Assembly: GCA_029204225.1 (NCBI GenBank)
Contig: CM055109.1
Location: 942,673-1,006,672 of the forward strand
From: Diphasiastrum complanatum
Taxonomy: Eukaryota > Streptophyta > Lycopodiopsida > Lycopodiales > Lycopodiaceae
DNA: 64,000 nt
Reading direction: 5' to 3'
Part shown: positions 11,664-23,664 of the stretch, piece after piece
Numbering within the stretch: the first letter of the stretch is position 1
Layout: the number at the start of each line of letters is the position of its first letter
Made by a program: the position numbers and the translations under genes
Notes under the pieces: generated by a model
Database searches by the model: none
Seen by the model: only the letters and a program-made list of their open reading frames with translations
What the model was told of the DNA's origin: nothing

Positions 11664-13711
11664 GGACCAATTTGATGGATTTCTAGCTTTTGATTGGTCA
11701 TTAACTCTCATGCCAACACATGGAGATGTGTCACTCACCAAATCCAAACTTTACAAGTGTAAAAAGCCTAACCAAACTCGAGCTACATCACTTTTGACTT
11801 TTAGCCTAATCATGACTTGATATGTGTATAAGCGTATTTTGCCTCTAATGCCAAAAATGGCCTAATCAACGACCAGCATGTGGATAGATCTCTACTAGCT
11901 TTGATGAACCCCTAACTCAACATGACTAACATGATTTTGACTATTTTTCATACATGGGAACATGTTCCACACATGTGAGGCTTTCTCACAAATAAGAATT
12001 TATAAACTATCCAAACTACATTTTGCCAGATTTTCACACTCCTCCTCAAAAACTTGCTTGGTAAGGTACTAGATCAAACAAGGAGCATGTGAGACTTGTT
12101 GAGTGGATCCTTTGGTATGCATGTGAAGTGAAGACCATCCAAGGGGTTCTCCATAGCAGCAACATCACCATATCCATGAAAAGGTTTCTTTGGTAGAAAT
12201 CACTTGCCACCTTCTTTGATGAGCATTCTACCAATTTGTCACCATATCATTGTGCTTTCTCCATGCTTGATGATGATCTTTGAGTTGAAAGCTCCAATTG
12301 CATGTAGGTGGTTGCACCATAAAGTGTGAAATCCGAGACTTCCATGCCTCATAAGGATCATAAGGTCAAGATCATAATATGAGCAAATGTGATGATTATC
12401 AGGATTTTCAATTCTAGCTTGACTAGTCCACATACTATGAACGTTTTCCATGATGAATTTAATCTTGAAATCAAACACTATCTTGGTTTTCTTGAAGCTA
12501 CATACTTGCTCAAGGATGTAAGTGTGTTCTTTGGATGCTTCACTTAATCTCAAGAGAAGCTTACAAATTGCCTCAAAAAATGAATAAACAAGATTTTTCA
12601 CATTATGAGAAATAATCTCATGCTTGCTCTTACAAGATCCAAGATCAAATGATTGATGAAACAGCCACTTGATTTCTAAATGTTTTGGAAACATATCTAA
12701 GCCATCAATGACAAGAAATATGTCCATACAATAGGCATCATACCAGACTAGTATTGCGTTACTCCAATTTTGAGATGCAGAAATCTCAATAAAGCAAGAT
12801 GGTACATCAAATAATGAAAGAGAAGCATTATTGAGAATGTTGGAGTAGATTCCACCTGAAACTTGCCCCTCTTTTCCATGAAAAGTGAGCCACATAGACT
12901 CGGCCTTGCCTTGGCAAGTCTCCATCATGCACTTGGATTTTTGGTAGATTTGAAAATCCTACCATCATCCTCTTGATTGAGATGAGATCCTCCTTACTCC
13001 TTATATGCAAATGAACATTGGCAAATCATATGGATATAAAGATCCCCAAAGTATCAACTATTGCAATCTTCATATCAAGCACCATTGATAAGAGATACCA
13101 CCAATTGAAGTCTTCAAATAAGAAGTCACATGAAATGGCACCATCTTTGCTTTTACATGACGAAATTGGATCATCCAAATGAACAAGATAAGAGAATTGA
13201 TGAGAAGTAGACCTCCTTGGCAATAACTCTCCATGTGCTTTTGCCAAAGCACCGTCTTCATGAGCCACAAAATGGAACCAAAGGAAATCGTTTTCCCTTG
13301 AGAAATTCACTTGTAATGGATCAAAAGATGTTGCTTCTCTCTCAATAATGGATTCACAAAAGGTTTACTACTAGCTCCAATATGAGATTTTGCAACTTTG
13401 TGTGAGACCTATCTCACTAGCTCTACCAATCTCTCTCAAACTAGATCAAACTCTCATCCCAAGATGGAGCATGGACAAAGTTTGGGTCAAATTGACACAA
13501 GCACACAAAAGCACTCAAAAACATCCACAAATGACTCAAATACAATTGGATTACAGAAGTTATGATTAGGCCAAAAGTCAAAAGTAATGTAGCTCAAGTT
13601 TGGTTAGGATACTTACATGGGTCAAGATTAGATTTGGTGAGTGACACATCTCCATGTGTTGGCATGAGAGTTGGTGACCAATAGAAAGCTAGAAATCTAT
13701 CAAAATGGTCT
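11664..13711. mobile_element. 2-kb element with 155-bp inverted arms
   Basis: The left arm (11664-11818) and the right arm (13557-13711) are reverse complements of each other at roughly 85-90% by eye, sharing blocks such as TGCCAACACATGGAGATGTG and CAAACTYGAGCTACATYACT. A separate 63-bp direct repeat lies at 11966-12028 and 13711-13773. The interior holds four minus-strand frames without recognisable domains. This looks like a terminal-inverted-repeat transposon or a foldback of a retroelement, with class undecided. No clear target duplication was found. Confidence 0.6.
12046..13310 (-). pseudogene. Unidentified broken reading frames inside the inverted-repeat element
   Basis: Four consecutive minus-strand frames (13310-13026, 13010-12828, 12928-12239, 12234-12046; 60 to 229 codons) look like one protein broken by frameshifts. 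Peptides include WFHFVAHEDGALAKAHGE and a Cys/Trp-containing middle part. No DDE, RT, integrase or zinc-finger motif is evident. As all are in the same strand and fill the space between the arms, they are probably the element's own former gene. Confidence 0.35.
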
Positions 13712-13776
13712 CCACACATGTGAGGCTTTCTCACAAATAAGAATTTATAAACTATCCAAGCTAGATTTTGTCAACA

Positions 13777-13779
<3 letters not shown>

Positions 13780-13837
<58 letters not shown>

Positions 13838-13908
13838 CTCTCACCTCGTCCCACTACTCGACTTAATCTTTTTCATTGGACCAAATTTACTCCATTTAGT
13901 AGAGTGCC

Positions 13909-13943
<35 letters not shown>
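13780..13943. repeat. CA, GA and TG microsatellites
   Basis: CA repeat at about 13780-13804, GA repeat at about 13808-13834, TG repeat at about 13912-13941. The CA and TG runs are complementary and could pair. Confidence 0.9.
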
Positions 13944-13945
<2 letters not shown>

Positions 13946-15382
13946 TGTGTATCCTTTGCTCTATGACATCGATGTTGAGGAGCACTCCATGGAAGATGAG
14001 TGCAATAGCTATGTTATCATTCACATGAGGCAACTTGTGTAGGTGGTCTTTCCCAACGATATCTTTTAGAATTGGCACCACCAATATGAGAGAAAGAAGA
14101 AATATGAGGGAATTCCTTGAAGATTTGTAATTTGATAGCAAGTGGATGCTTCGTGGTATGTCTATACTCTTGAGCCACTGCAAATTGAATATTTGAGATG
14201 TAGTGAAAGAGAGAGAGAAGAATGATGTCGGTCCATGTACACAAAGATGACTATAAGGTGACCAAGATAGAATTTCATGACACAAACAATAATAGGACAT
14301 TGCAAGGATTCACTTGAAAAGAATGGAGATTCTCACCTTGGAAGTGGTGATGTAGGAAGGTTTTATGCCTATTTCATAAAAAAAACGTCTCAATAAAGTT
14401 TATGCATTTTCCTTTTTGTTGCCTTGATATTCATCATTTTCATGTCTTTTTGTATTTTTCTTTTCTTTTCTTCATTGAGCATGCATACTAATTGTAATCT
14501 CAAATGTTTATGTAGAGATTGATAATACATCATGACTCTACAAAAGGGAAGTACAACCATGTGTATTGCCATAATATGCAAGTCCTTTTCAATTTGGTTG
14601 AGTGATAGAGAGAGCAACTCGTTGAGTGGCAAATATAGATGTGTATTCTTTAAGTTTCAAGTTCAAATTCATTCTTGAGTACATATATTCATCACCTTCG
14701 ACATTTGAGAGTAATGACATTTTGTTGCATGCAGACTAGTGAGCCTTTTCCAAATCAAGAGATTTCACTCAATATTAACCCTAATAATTTCAATTAGTGT
14801 GAAAAATGTATACTTGTAATTCATTTATACTTAGATAAGTATTCATTGTAACACAATTGATAATGTACATATTTGTATAGGACATCTGTTTTATTTTAAA
14901 TATCAATGCATATGTCATAATTCCATTTCATAATCTTATGTTATAATGTTGTGATATTCTACTGTTGTGATGTTATATGTATTGATAATTCTCAATGCAT
15001 GTCGTAATTTTATTTGATGATCTTATGTTATGATAGTGATTTTATTGATCATTGAATACCATAATTTTCTTGATACTTGTTATTTGATCTATTTTCTAAC
15101 TTTTGTTAATTGTCAACCGATTCCAGCTATCATAAGTGCATAAAGGATATCAAAAAGAGGAATCGAGCTGCCAACTATAATGGAGAGTGTCGACAAGTCA
15201 TCAGTAAAGGAGCTCCAGAATCTAGATATACCGGGAGCACCAATACCAAAGTAGTCGACAACATTGCAGAAACAAAGCCCAGTGCCTCACTACCATATTT
15301 TACGGCTACATGAATAAAAGCATGGCTAAGTCGGCAAAATAATTAAATATACCTGAAATGTAATGTTGGACACTCGTAGAAG
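13944..15382. other. Noncoding AT-rich stretch
   Basis: Open frames at 13896-14300 (-) and 14390-14632 (-) have no protein-like features. I see nothing else that can be supported. Confidence 0.5.
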
Positions 15383-16170
15383 GTGCATTGGGATATGCTT
15401 AGGGCATTTGTTGGGGATAAGCAAACTCAGTGGGAGAAGTACTTGCCATTGTTGGAATTTGCTTACAATGACAAGGAAAATGTGAGTACTAAGATAAGTC
15501 CTTTCGAGCTTAACTATGGATTTAGGCCAGCTAGCCCTGTTACTGTAGGAATTCCTCAAAGAGTGCCTAGTGCGGCTAATTTCCTAACTCAAATGGATGA
15601 AATACTTGAGTTAGCGAAGGTTAATGTTAGGCAAAGCGATGGATCGAGCAAAGTCATATGCATATCAAAATCGCACGCCTAGAGAGTTTGTGGTAGGAGA
15701 CATGGTGTTTCTCCAAGTACCCAAAGACTCTAAGACCCTTAAGACGGGCAAATGTTATAAGTTGTCCCCGCGTTATTGTGGACCATGGAAAATTGTAAAA
15801 ATAATCAGTGATGTTTCTTATAAGTTAAATTTTTCTAAAACTTGTAAAGTGCATCCTGTATTTCATGTTTCTAGATTGAAACGGGTTTTACATAACGGTG
15901 ATAAGTTGTTGTCTGATGGTTTGTTTGCATTCCAGGAGCAAAGAGAAGTAACTCATGGGCCAGCGAGGGTATTGGATAGGCGGGAGAGGCGTTTACGCAA
16001 TCGTCTGATCCGTGAGTACTTGGTCGCTTGGCATGGCATGCCTCTTTCTGATGCTACCTGGGAGCGCTCACAGTCTGCGTGCACAGTACCCTAGCTTTGC
16101 CATCACAGACGATGTTAAGAGAGGCATTCCGGATCATAATCTATGCAGCAAAGGTTGGGAGGAGACAAGG
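15383..16170 (+). pseudogene. Chromovirus integrase C-terminus plus chromodomain, fragment
   Basis: The fragment begins inside the integrase core (DMLRAFVGDKQTQWEKYLPL, LEFAYND, SPFELNYGFRP) and continues after a one-base shift near 15640 through the GPY/F-type domain (KLSPRYCGPWKIVKII, SYKLNFS, VHPVFHVSRLKR). It ends in a chromodomain (REYLVAWHGMPLSDATWER). A further shift near 16075 moves the tail into a frame reading QYPSFAITDDVKRG. Chromodomains direct integration to heterochromatin. It is a truncated remnant immediately upstream of the gag of the next chromovirus, with no LTR visible between them. Confidence 0.88.
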
Positions 16171-16273
16171 TAGCCAACTCCATCTTGTGTTAGAAGTAAT
16201 ATGATGTTTGTATGTGCAGGAAATTAGCAAGGTTTGAAGAGAAGATCAGAGAGGGAGTCTGACAGTAATAGAG

Positions 16274-17211
16274 GTGGATGAATTGAAACTAGCTTTCGCC
16301 AATTTCAAATCCAGTATGGACGACTCATTCACCGAACTCAAAAGTTTAATTTTGAACTCCGCGAAAGGAAGCCTCCCATCCACTTCTCTGCCATCCCCTT
16401 CTCCACTTCCATCAGTTTCGGATGAGCCTATGCGGTCTCATCCCAGTGTCTTTAAAGACCTAAAGCCTCCTACTTTTATTGGGGAAGGGAAGGATAGAAA
16501 CACAGATATTCTACAAATCTTCCTCAGCAAATGGAAGAACATACATGCTCTTAAACAGACCCCTGACCATTTGCAAGCTATTGAGGCCAATCTTTCCCTA
16601 GGGCCCATGGCCTATAAGTGGTGGTTAAACCTCCAGGAGACTGGGCAGACTCCCCGGTCATGGAAACCTTTTGAAGAAGCGTTCCTAAGTCTAGAGTTTC
16701 TACCAGAAAATGAACTTGATAGAGCTTGAGAAGCCTGGGAGAAAACAGTCATGGATAAATCTTTAATCCAATATATCTCGCAATATCAAGAAGCAATTTG
16801 AAAGATAAAAATATGGATGATTATCATAAAATCAGAGGATTTGTCCGTGGCCTTAAAGATGAATATAAAGTAGAGGTCCAGAGAAACTCGCCACTACCCT
16901 CGAGCAAGCTCTCAGATATGCTCAAATCTATGATCATTCAGTGAGTAGAAAGAGGGTGAAACCGCAGCCTCCTCAGAACGACTTTCAATAAAAAAAGAAA
17001 TTTTTAAAACGAAAGAAAGAAGATAAAGTTGAAAGTGAAGCTCCGCCCATCGCTCATATAGCCCCCCTTAAAACCAGAAGATTTTGAGAAAGCCAAACAA
17101 GAACGTTTGTGCTTTGTGTGCATGGGCAAGAGACACATAGTCAAACAGTGTCCCAAGGGGCCTTTAACTAAAAAAGATAAGAAAGACAAAAAACAAGTTC
17201 ATCTTGTTTAG
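16274..17211 (+). pseudogene. Chromovirus gag with zinc knuckle
   Basis: The frame opens with a coiled start (MDELKLAFANFKSSMDDSF), a Ser/Pro linker and the capsid-like domain (PPTFIGEGKDRNTDILQIFL, MAYKWWLNLQ). Stops at about 16726 and 16798 and at least two frameshifts follow. The remaining parts are readable as YHKIRGFVRGLKDEYKVEV and the knuckle CFVCMGKRHIVKQC (about 17112-17153). A basic Lys-rich tail leads to a stop at 17209. Gag forms the particle. This one is decayed. Confidence 0.8.
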
Positions 17212-17253
17212 ACAGTAAGTTTCCCAAATAACTCGCCAGCTTCCGAGATCAAA

Positions 17254-17780
17254 GTGTTTCATGAAGACCATGAACATTGTTGCCAGCTAACCTCTGCAAT
17301 GCTAGCGAGACCCTTCGGCTTTGGGTCGCATCACCTAGTACGTATGCATGGAAAAGTTGGTAACCAGTCAGTAAGAGTCATGGTTGATGATGGGGCAACC
17401 CATAATTTCATCAACTACACCCTAGTTAAAAAACTCAGACTTCCAAAAGTACCAGTCAGCATAGGTACATAGTTTCATTAGCTAAGGGTCAAGACAAGAA
17501 AAATTGGGAAACCATGGTAAGTAATTTAAATCTTGGTATTCAGGGGTATCAAGATGAAATAAACTTTCAGATAATGCACCTAGATCACACATACATTGTT
17601 CTCGGGACAGATTGGCTATATAGCTTAGGACCTTCCCTCCACAAAAATTATCAGGATAACACCCTCAGCCTTCAGCATAAAGGCCAAAAGATCCAGTTGC
17701 ATGGGGAGCATGATGTCCCCGACAGTCCTATGGTCTGCAGTTCAGAGCTCTGTCAGCTAATCGGAGATGACGACCATTAG
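17254..17780 (+). pseudogene. Chromovirus aspartic protease
   Basis: Retropepsin-like domain with active-site block VMVDDGATHNFI (canonical D-S-G-A, here DDGA) and the later block VLGTDWLYSLG. A stop at about 17470 separates the two ORF parts (17254-17472 and 17514-17780), which are in different frames. Protease matures the polyprotein in the particle. Confidence 0.8.
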
Positions 17781-17861
17781 GTATTTTTATGTGACTTTCA
17801 ATTTATTCCAGAAGTTTTTATTTCTAGTTCTTTACAGTAGAAAATCAGTAAATTAGAAACT

Positions 17862-18470
17862 TTGTTGTCTAAATTTAAAGATGTTTGTCCTGAAGATTTA
17901 CCACATGGTTTACCACCTAGCAGAGAGGTAGATCATGTAAAAAACCTAGTACCAGGTACAGCACCTGTTTCTAAACCCCCGTATCGGGTCAGCCGAACAG
18001 AGGATGAAGAAATAACTAGGAAGTTAACAGATTATCTTGGGAAAGGCCAAATTCAGACCAGTAGTTTACCATGGACCTCACCAGTCCTTTTGGTGAAAAA
18101 GAAAGAGGGGTCTATGCGTCTTTGCGTAGATTACAGAGCCCTCAATAAAGTCACAATTAAGAATAAGGACCCAATGCCTCAAGCAAACGAGTTAGATGCT
18201 AGCGACTTTGTAGTTGGTGTCGTACTAACTCAGAGTGGACAACCAGTTGCGTTCGAGAGTAAAAAACTCGAGCCAGCACAGACTAAGTACAGTGCCTATG
18301 AAAAGAAACTCTTCTCCATAGTTCACGCCCTTAAGACTTGGAGGCATTATTTGTATGGTGCCAACTTTGAGGTCCTGACAGACCATGAAAGTCTCAGATA
18401 CCTTTGCAATCAGCCTGAGCTTAGAGGTCAAAAAGCTCGTTGGGCTGAGTTAATACAAGAGTTTGATAGG
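17862..18470 (+). pseudogene. RT joined directly to RNase H by an in-frame deletion
   Basis: The RT begins normally ([57 protein letters not shown]) and then jumps, in frame, into RNase H ([39 protein letters not shown]). The palm with the YxDD catalytic motif and the thumb are absent, so no reverse transcriptase activity is possible. RNase H ends at IQEFD, where a second deletion fuses it out of frame to the integrase. Confidence 0.9.
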
Positions 18471-18478
18471 CAGGAGGG

Positions 18479-18985
18479 TTGTTACAGCCCTTGGATATAC
18501 CAACTGGTAAATGGGAGAGTATCTCCATGGATTTTATAGTAGGCCTGCCAAAAACCCAAAATGGTATTGACGCTATATGGATCACAGTTGACCGTCTAAC
18601 CAAAATGGCTCACTTTATTCCGACCAAAGCAACCGTTAGAGCTCCAGAGTTAGCGAGGTTGTTTGTAGATGGGCTATTTAAATTGTACGGTCTACCTTCC
18701 GGCATAGTCAGCGACCGGGATAGTAAGTTTAATGAAAATTTTTGGAGGGCAGTATTCCATCATCTCCATACTAAACTTAATATAAGTACTATTGACGGTC
18801 AAACAAAAAGAGTAAATCAGGTGCAAGAGGATATGCTTCGAGCATACGTCAGCAAAAAGCAAACCAATTGGAGGAGTATCTCTCGATATTAGAGTTTGCT
18901 TATAACAGTACCAAACACTCAGCTATAGGATACAGCCCATTTATGCTGATGTACGGTTTTCAACCACGCTCACCCACAACTGTAG
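18479..18985 (+). pseudogene. Chromovirus integrase core, 5' part of split gene
   Basis: Catalytic core with the D-D-E set in [18 protein letters not shown] and RVNQVQED. The zinc-binding N-terminus was lost in the upstream deletion. A frameshift near 18870 leads to LEFAYNSTKHSAIGYSPFML, and the frame then breaks at SPTTV, where the DNA transposon begins. It resumes at 27424. Confidence 0.9.
18982..18985. repeat. Target-site duplication GTAG, left
   Basis: Pairs with 27420-27423. Collapsing the two copies restores the chromovirus codons for Thr-Val-Gly-Phe. Confidence 0.8.
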
Positions 18986-19800
18986 AACATGATGACCAAA
19001 AAAAAAGAAATGACATGGAGATCTATTTTTTTCAAAAAAATTTATTTTTTTTTTAAAAAGTATCCAAATTTAAAATACTTCAAATAATATATTGTAATGT
19101 TAAAAAAAATGTTGTATTTTGCAAGAAAATTAATCAAGCTACAAAAATTTGGTCAATAGATTTTCATTAATAACTTAAAATTAGCTTATATAAAATAATA
19201 ATACTATTCAAAATAAAATCATTAGATACACAACCACTAGAATAATTAAAAAAAAAAATTGCTTATTTAAAACAAAAGTCTTAGTTTTTTTTTTTTGAAA
19301 TTTTAAAAAAATTTTAAATTACAAATCTTGTATTAAAAAATATATTTTTTAAATTACGATAAAAATTTTAATCAGTATTTTCTAAAGTTTTAAAATTTTT
19401 ACTTATATAATTTTCAAATACCTATGTAAGTTCATTGAATATTTAAACATTAAATAAATGCAAATGAGATTACTTTACAATAATTGAGATTAAATGATTT
19501 GTGAAAATACTTAAATCACCTTGAAAAAATCTTTCCATTTCTTTAAATCCCTAATAATATTTTTTTTACAAAAAATATTAAAAAACACATCCAAAATTAG
19601 AATATTATAAACTTGACAATTAGTTACAATTTTAGTTTTGCTAATGATTATTAATGTTAAAATTTTTAAAATATTTAAAAATCTTAATTTTAAATTCTTA
19701 AAAGACAAATTTAAGAACATTAAATTAATCAAAAAGATTTCAAAACACAATACATCAAAAGATATAAACGCAATTATTCTTGAAAATAAAAGAGAATTTC
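18986..19800. other. AT-rich left terminal region of the DNA transposon
   Basis: Very AT-rich, with poly(A)/poly(T) runs and no coding signal. Short frames at 19511-19810 are low-complexity Ile/Phe/Lys strings. Confidence 0.7.
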
Positions 19801-22800
19801 TTATTCCCAAAAATCATCGAGATTATTTACATATTTTTCTTTTTTTTGAGTAGCCACTGTAGTTTCAAGTGGCACCTCTTCTACAGTCTCCTCGACTACC
19901 GTAACCACATTATAATCTTGAACCAAGACATCAACAAATTCTCCTGGATCGCCTACTTTTTCGCTAGCAGGAGGCTGAGGTTCCTTAGACAAGGGAATAC
20001 TGAGTCCTCGCTATCTAAATTCTTTCCCATTTCAAATAGTTCATCTGGCAAAACTGAAAGAAATTTCATTCTCATTTTTACAAAATCAACTAAATTGGAA
20101 TCTAAATCTACTGCAGCAACATGTCTGTCTTTCTGAATAGCACATGCGCTCGTGGTGCCGCTATCGCTAAATAAATCCAAAACTCAATCAGCTGGGTGAA
20201 AAAAAATATCAATTAAATGATTAATTAATTGTTGTGGCTTTTGGTAAGGACAAGCCACAAAACTCGTCATTGGATTCTTCAGTTTTTTGGTCACGGCTGG
20301 ATACTGGAACAAGTTTCCAAAACTTGTCAGTTCGAAAGTGTTGTAGTGAAGCATCGAGCGTTTGCCATCTAAAGAATAATAACCGATGGTTATGTATTCT
20401 ATTTCATTGCAAAGTCATGCTCCTCCCGAGTTTCTGACATTGGGCTTGTACCTGACATGGAACATTACAAGTAAAATAAATAAAAAAATTGAACTTTAAA
20501 ATAAAAAATTTAAAATATAATTATGAACTAAAATACGAATTAATAATTCAGGAACTTAAAGGCTTACCACACATCATTTTTTATTCCCACATTACAGAAA
20601 GTTAATAGAGCTTTCTGTACTGAAGCTGACTACCAAAAAGAATGAAAAATAACAACTCTCCAAATTGGAGTAGTTGTGACTTCGAGAAAACCCTGCATGA
20701 AACTATGGATTTCAGTGAATTTGAAAGAGGAATCATCATTTAATGATTGCTTCAACTGAAATCCATATGGTATATCGGCAATGCAGAGTGTATAAGGCCT
20801 TTTCCTTAAAAATTTTGAAACTACAATCGCCCTCCTTAACCGAGAAAAAGCATGGTTGATCATCGACACTTTTGGAAAGGTAGGTCTCTAATGGATCCTC
20901 CTCCGCAATAGTCTCACCCCGTGCTAATCTCTCTCTATCCTTTTTTTTTCTACTTTTGCCTTCAGAATATGTCTCTTGAATTGCTCTTGAAGGACTTTAT
21001 TTTTCTTATCTTCGGGAGACTGAAAAAGAAAAAGCTATGCTAAGCATAGAAAACATAAAATATTAAACAGAATAGGAAACATAAAATATTAAACAGAATA
21101 GGCAACATAAAGTATAAAAAGGAAACAATTAAATAAAGAAAAAACTATGCTTAGCATAGGAGACATAAAATATAAAAAAAAAAAACAATTAATAAGCACC
21201 TATGCTAAGCATGGTCGGAAGTAAATACCATGTCTCTAAACAAAATAAAAAATGTCATTTCGGCTGCTCAGAGAATAAAGCCTCTGGCACTCTTCGAAAT
21301 CTTGACAATTTAACCCTGTCACAAGGGCTTCTTGAACTTTTATAATAATTTATGCCTACATTTAAAAAGTGTAATTGTTAAAAATCTAACAAAATCATGA
21401 AAATCATTTTATTACAAAAAAACATAAAAACAAATATTTAAATTATGACTATTACCTTTGAAATTCTTTTCTCATTTCTACTAGAGAAAGTTGACCATCG
21501 GCAACTCTAGAAAGAACACTTATTATTAGCTCTAAAGAGCTAATCCCTTGCATGTCCTTCCACTCTGATATTCCCATTTCTGTAGGGATTAGCTTCAGAG
21601 TTTGAGTGCTGACAACTTTCTTCTTTGACTTTGAGGCACCCTGAGCAGGTTGGCCTTTTATTTGAAAACTTTCCCATATTTATCAACAAGGGCCCACACC
21701 TAAAATAAAAAAAAATTTAATTATTTGATAAGAAATTTAAGGGGTATTGAAATTGAGTTCAAAATTTTAGTTTGATAAAAACAATATAAAAGGATTGTAA
21801 CATACATTATGACCAAAGCATTCCATGACGAGCATAGCAAGAAAATCTACCTGGCCACTGCGAAAAGCAAGTTGAAAAAAATTATCATATCTTGTAAGGC
21901 TCTGCGAAGGATTTTTCGAATCAAAAGGCAGGCCTGTCTCTTGAGCACAAAGTGCTTTCAGCTCTAGTTGATTCACATCTCCTGCTTTGGAGACTCTCGT
22001 GTATTTTTTGTGAAAGAACCGAATTCTTTGTATGACGATCATCTTCATCCAATAGTCCTGATCAATATTATGGTCCCAAGCCAATAATTTTGCTTCTTCC
22101 ACTGTCAGGCCAGCAAATGCAATTGCACTCACAGTTCGAAAGGAAGGAATATGGAGATGCTCTTGAGAGAACTATTTTCGGGCTTGTAAACTGTGTATGC
22201 CCCCAAGAACAAAAAAATGATATGAATCTAATAAAGAAAAATCAAAATTTGCAACGTCATTGCATTCGTTGGGATCAACCAAAACAACAAATGGGGTAAC
22301 TATGGTCTGTGTATGATCTTTAAATTTTATTTTTAGATTATGTACATGTGTTTCATTTGGTTCTCTTACTTCCATTGGCCTATCTCCTGTTATTGAGTCT
22401 ACAGGTGGCCTATCACACTGATTTATATCTAAAATCAAAGTTGTTTCTCTAATTTTTTTTTGTTTTATGAATTGCTTCCCTTAATTTAGCAATTTCAGAG
22501 CTATCTTGTGAGGGGTTGATGGAGGCACCAGGTAAAGACATCGATGGTTCGATCATGGCTTTCTTGCTTTCAGCTGATGGAATGGACTTGTGACGATGTG
22601 TAGCCATGGTCTTTGGGCGGGACTTGGGTCTAGTGGGAGTGGACTCAGAAATATTATGTGATCTTTTTTTTTTTGGATGAGGAGCAACTACAGTATCATC
22701 CTCAACGTTTTCAAAGGCTGGCTTTGTGATCTGAGCAGTGGTAGAAGCAAGCTTGCGAGGTCCAATAGATATAGATTTTGAACTCCGTAATGAGTAGACA

Positions 22801-23421
22801 AGATTTTTTTCCCTCAACAATAGCAGCTAGCACCATTTTTAAGCATTGCTTCATGCTCTGGATAAAAACAAAAAGCAGGTTTAAAGTATAATGAGTAAAG
22901 GCATTTATATTGGCCATGCTCAACACAGGACTACTCAATTTACAAAAAGGTTTTCCACTTATAAGTTCATGGGAATTTTATATTTAGGTAACCACTATGC
23001 TATGCATGGAACACTTGTTAACATACATGAATAAGGTTTTATGATTACATACCAGAGTAACTAGAGCTTTATCAAAATAAGTTTTGACGGCCTCGTCATG
23101 GCAAAGTCGAATCTTTATCATAGTCTCGTTCAGAATGAAAATAGAACGAGACTTATTCGTCTCCTTTACAAGCACGTTCACAAAACTTTCTTCTTCATCC
23201 TCATCTGGTTGAGCAGCAAGCAATTTTCCTTGAATTGTGAACTGTGAGTCTCCCGTGCCAGACTTCTCAGCTAAATGAATAAAAAGTTCAAAGAGCTTTG
23301 TGTTGTTGACCCCTTCGGTGAAGTAATACATGAATTTTTTCTTATCCTTCAATGGAATATTTTGAAATTTACCCGAAATTTTAAAAGAAATCCTCGACAT
23401 TTCGTAGATTATCACAGACAA
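19801..23421 (-). pseudogene. ParB-like domain plus beta-class DNA N6/N4 methyltransferase, six exons
   Basis: Exons read on the minus strand: 23421-23053, 22857-21806, 21699-21456, 21355-21229, 21019-20568 and 20451-19801, with GT donors and AG acceptors. The last junction splits a Trp codon exactly (TG/G). Exon 1 is unfamiliar. Exon 2 has a Ser/Pro/Lys linker and then a ParB/sulfiredoxin-like segment (FFVLGGIHSLQARK, AFAGLTVEEAKLLAWDHNID). Exons 5-6 hold the methyltransferase: motif IV as IADIPYGF, then WRVVIFHSFW, WYKPNVRNSGG, HPAD and motif I as VLDLFSDSGTTSA with HVAAVDLDS. The IV-before-I order is the beta class (m6A or m4C on DNA). An acidic tail ends at 19801. Homopolymer frameshifts (near 22810, 22455) and stops (near 22165, 21640, 20175) show decay. 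Motif IV normally reads DPPY and motif I FxGxG; here they are DIPY and FSDSG, so activity is doubtful. Confidence 0.8.
21034..21215. repeat. Scattered palindromes of the TATGCTNAGCATA family in an intron
   Basis: Near-palindromes at about 21034, 21143 and 21200 (for example CTATGCTTAGCATAGG) lie in the intron before the methyltransferase motif IV exon, alongside a 30-bp AT-rich tandem unit (ACATAAAATATTAAACAGA). Confidence 0.7.
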
Positions 23422-23664
23422 TTGATGCAGAGAGAAAGATTCTTTAAAAAAATTTCAAACATTACCTTAATGAAAATACTAAAAACTTTAAATAGACATG
23501 TAGTTTTTGTGAAAAATCTCTAAAAATCATGACTAAAATTAGCAATTTCTGTAAAATTTAATTATAAATTCATAAGATTTATAAGCACATTTTCTTACTA
23601 AAATGTCTTAAAAGTTTCACTTTTCACAGATTGAGCCTTGCAAAATGGAAGAAATACGAGTAAC

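Noticed and set aside
11966-13773. Short LTR retrotransposon with 63-bp direct repeats as LTRs
   Set aside because: The repeats are too short, have no primer-binding site or polypurine tract, and are not the outermost symmetric feature.
22711-22938. Separate small gene on the minus strand
   Set aside because: It shares the first codons of exon 2 of the ParB-methyltransferase gene and then runs in the wrong frame after a homopolymer shift.
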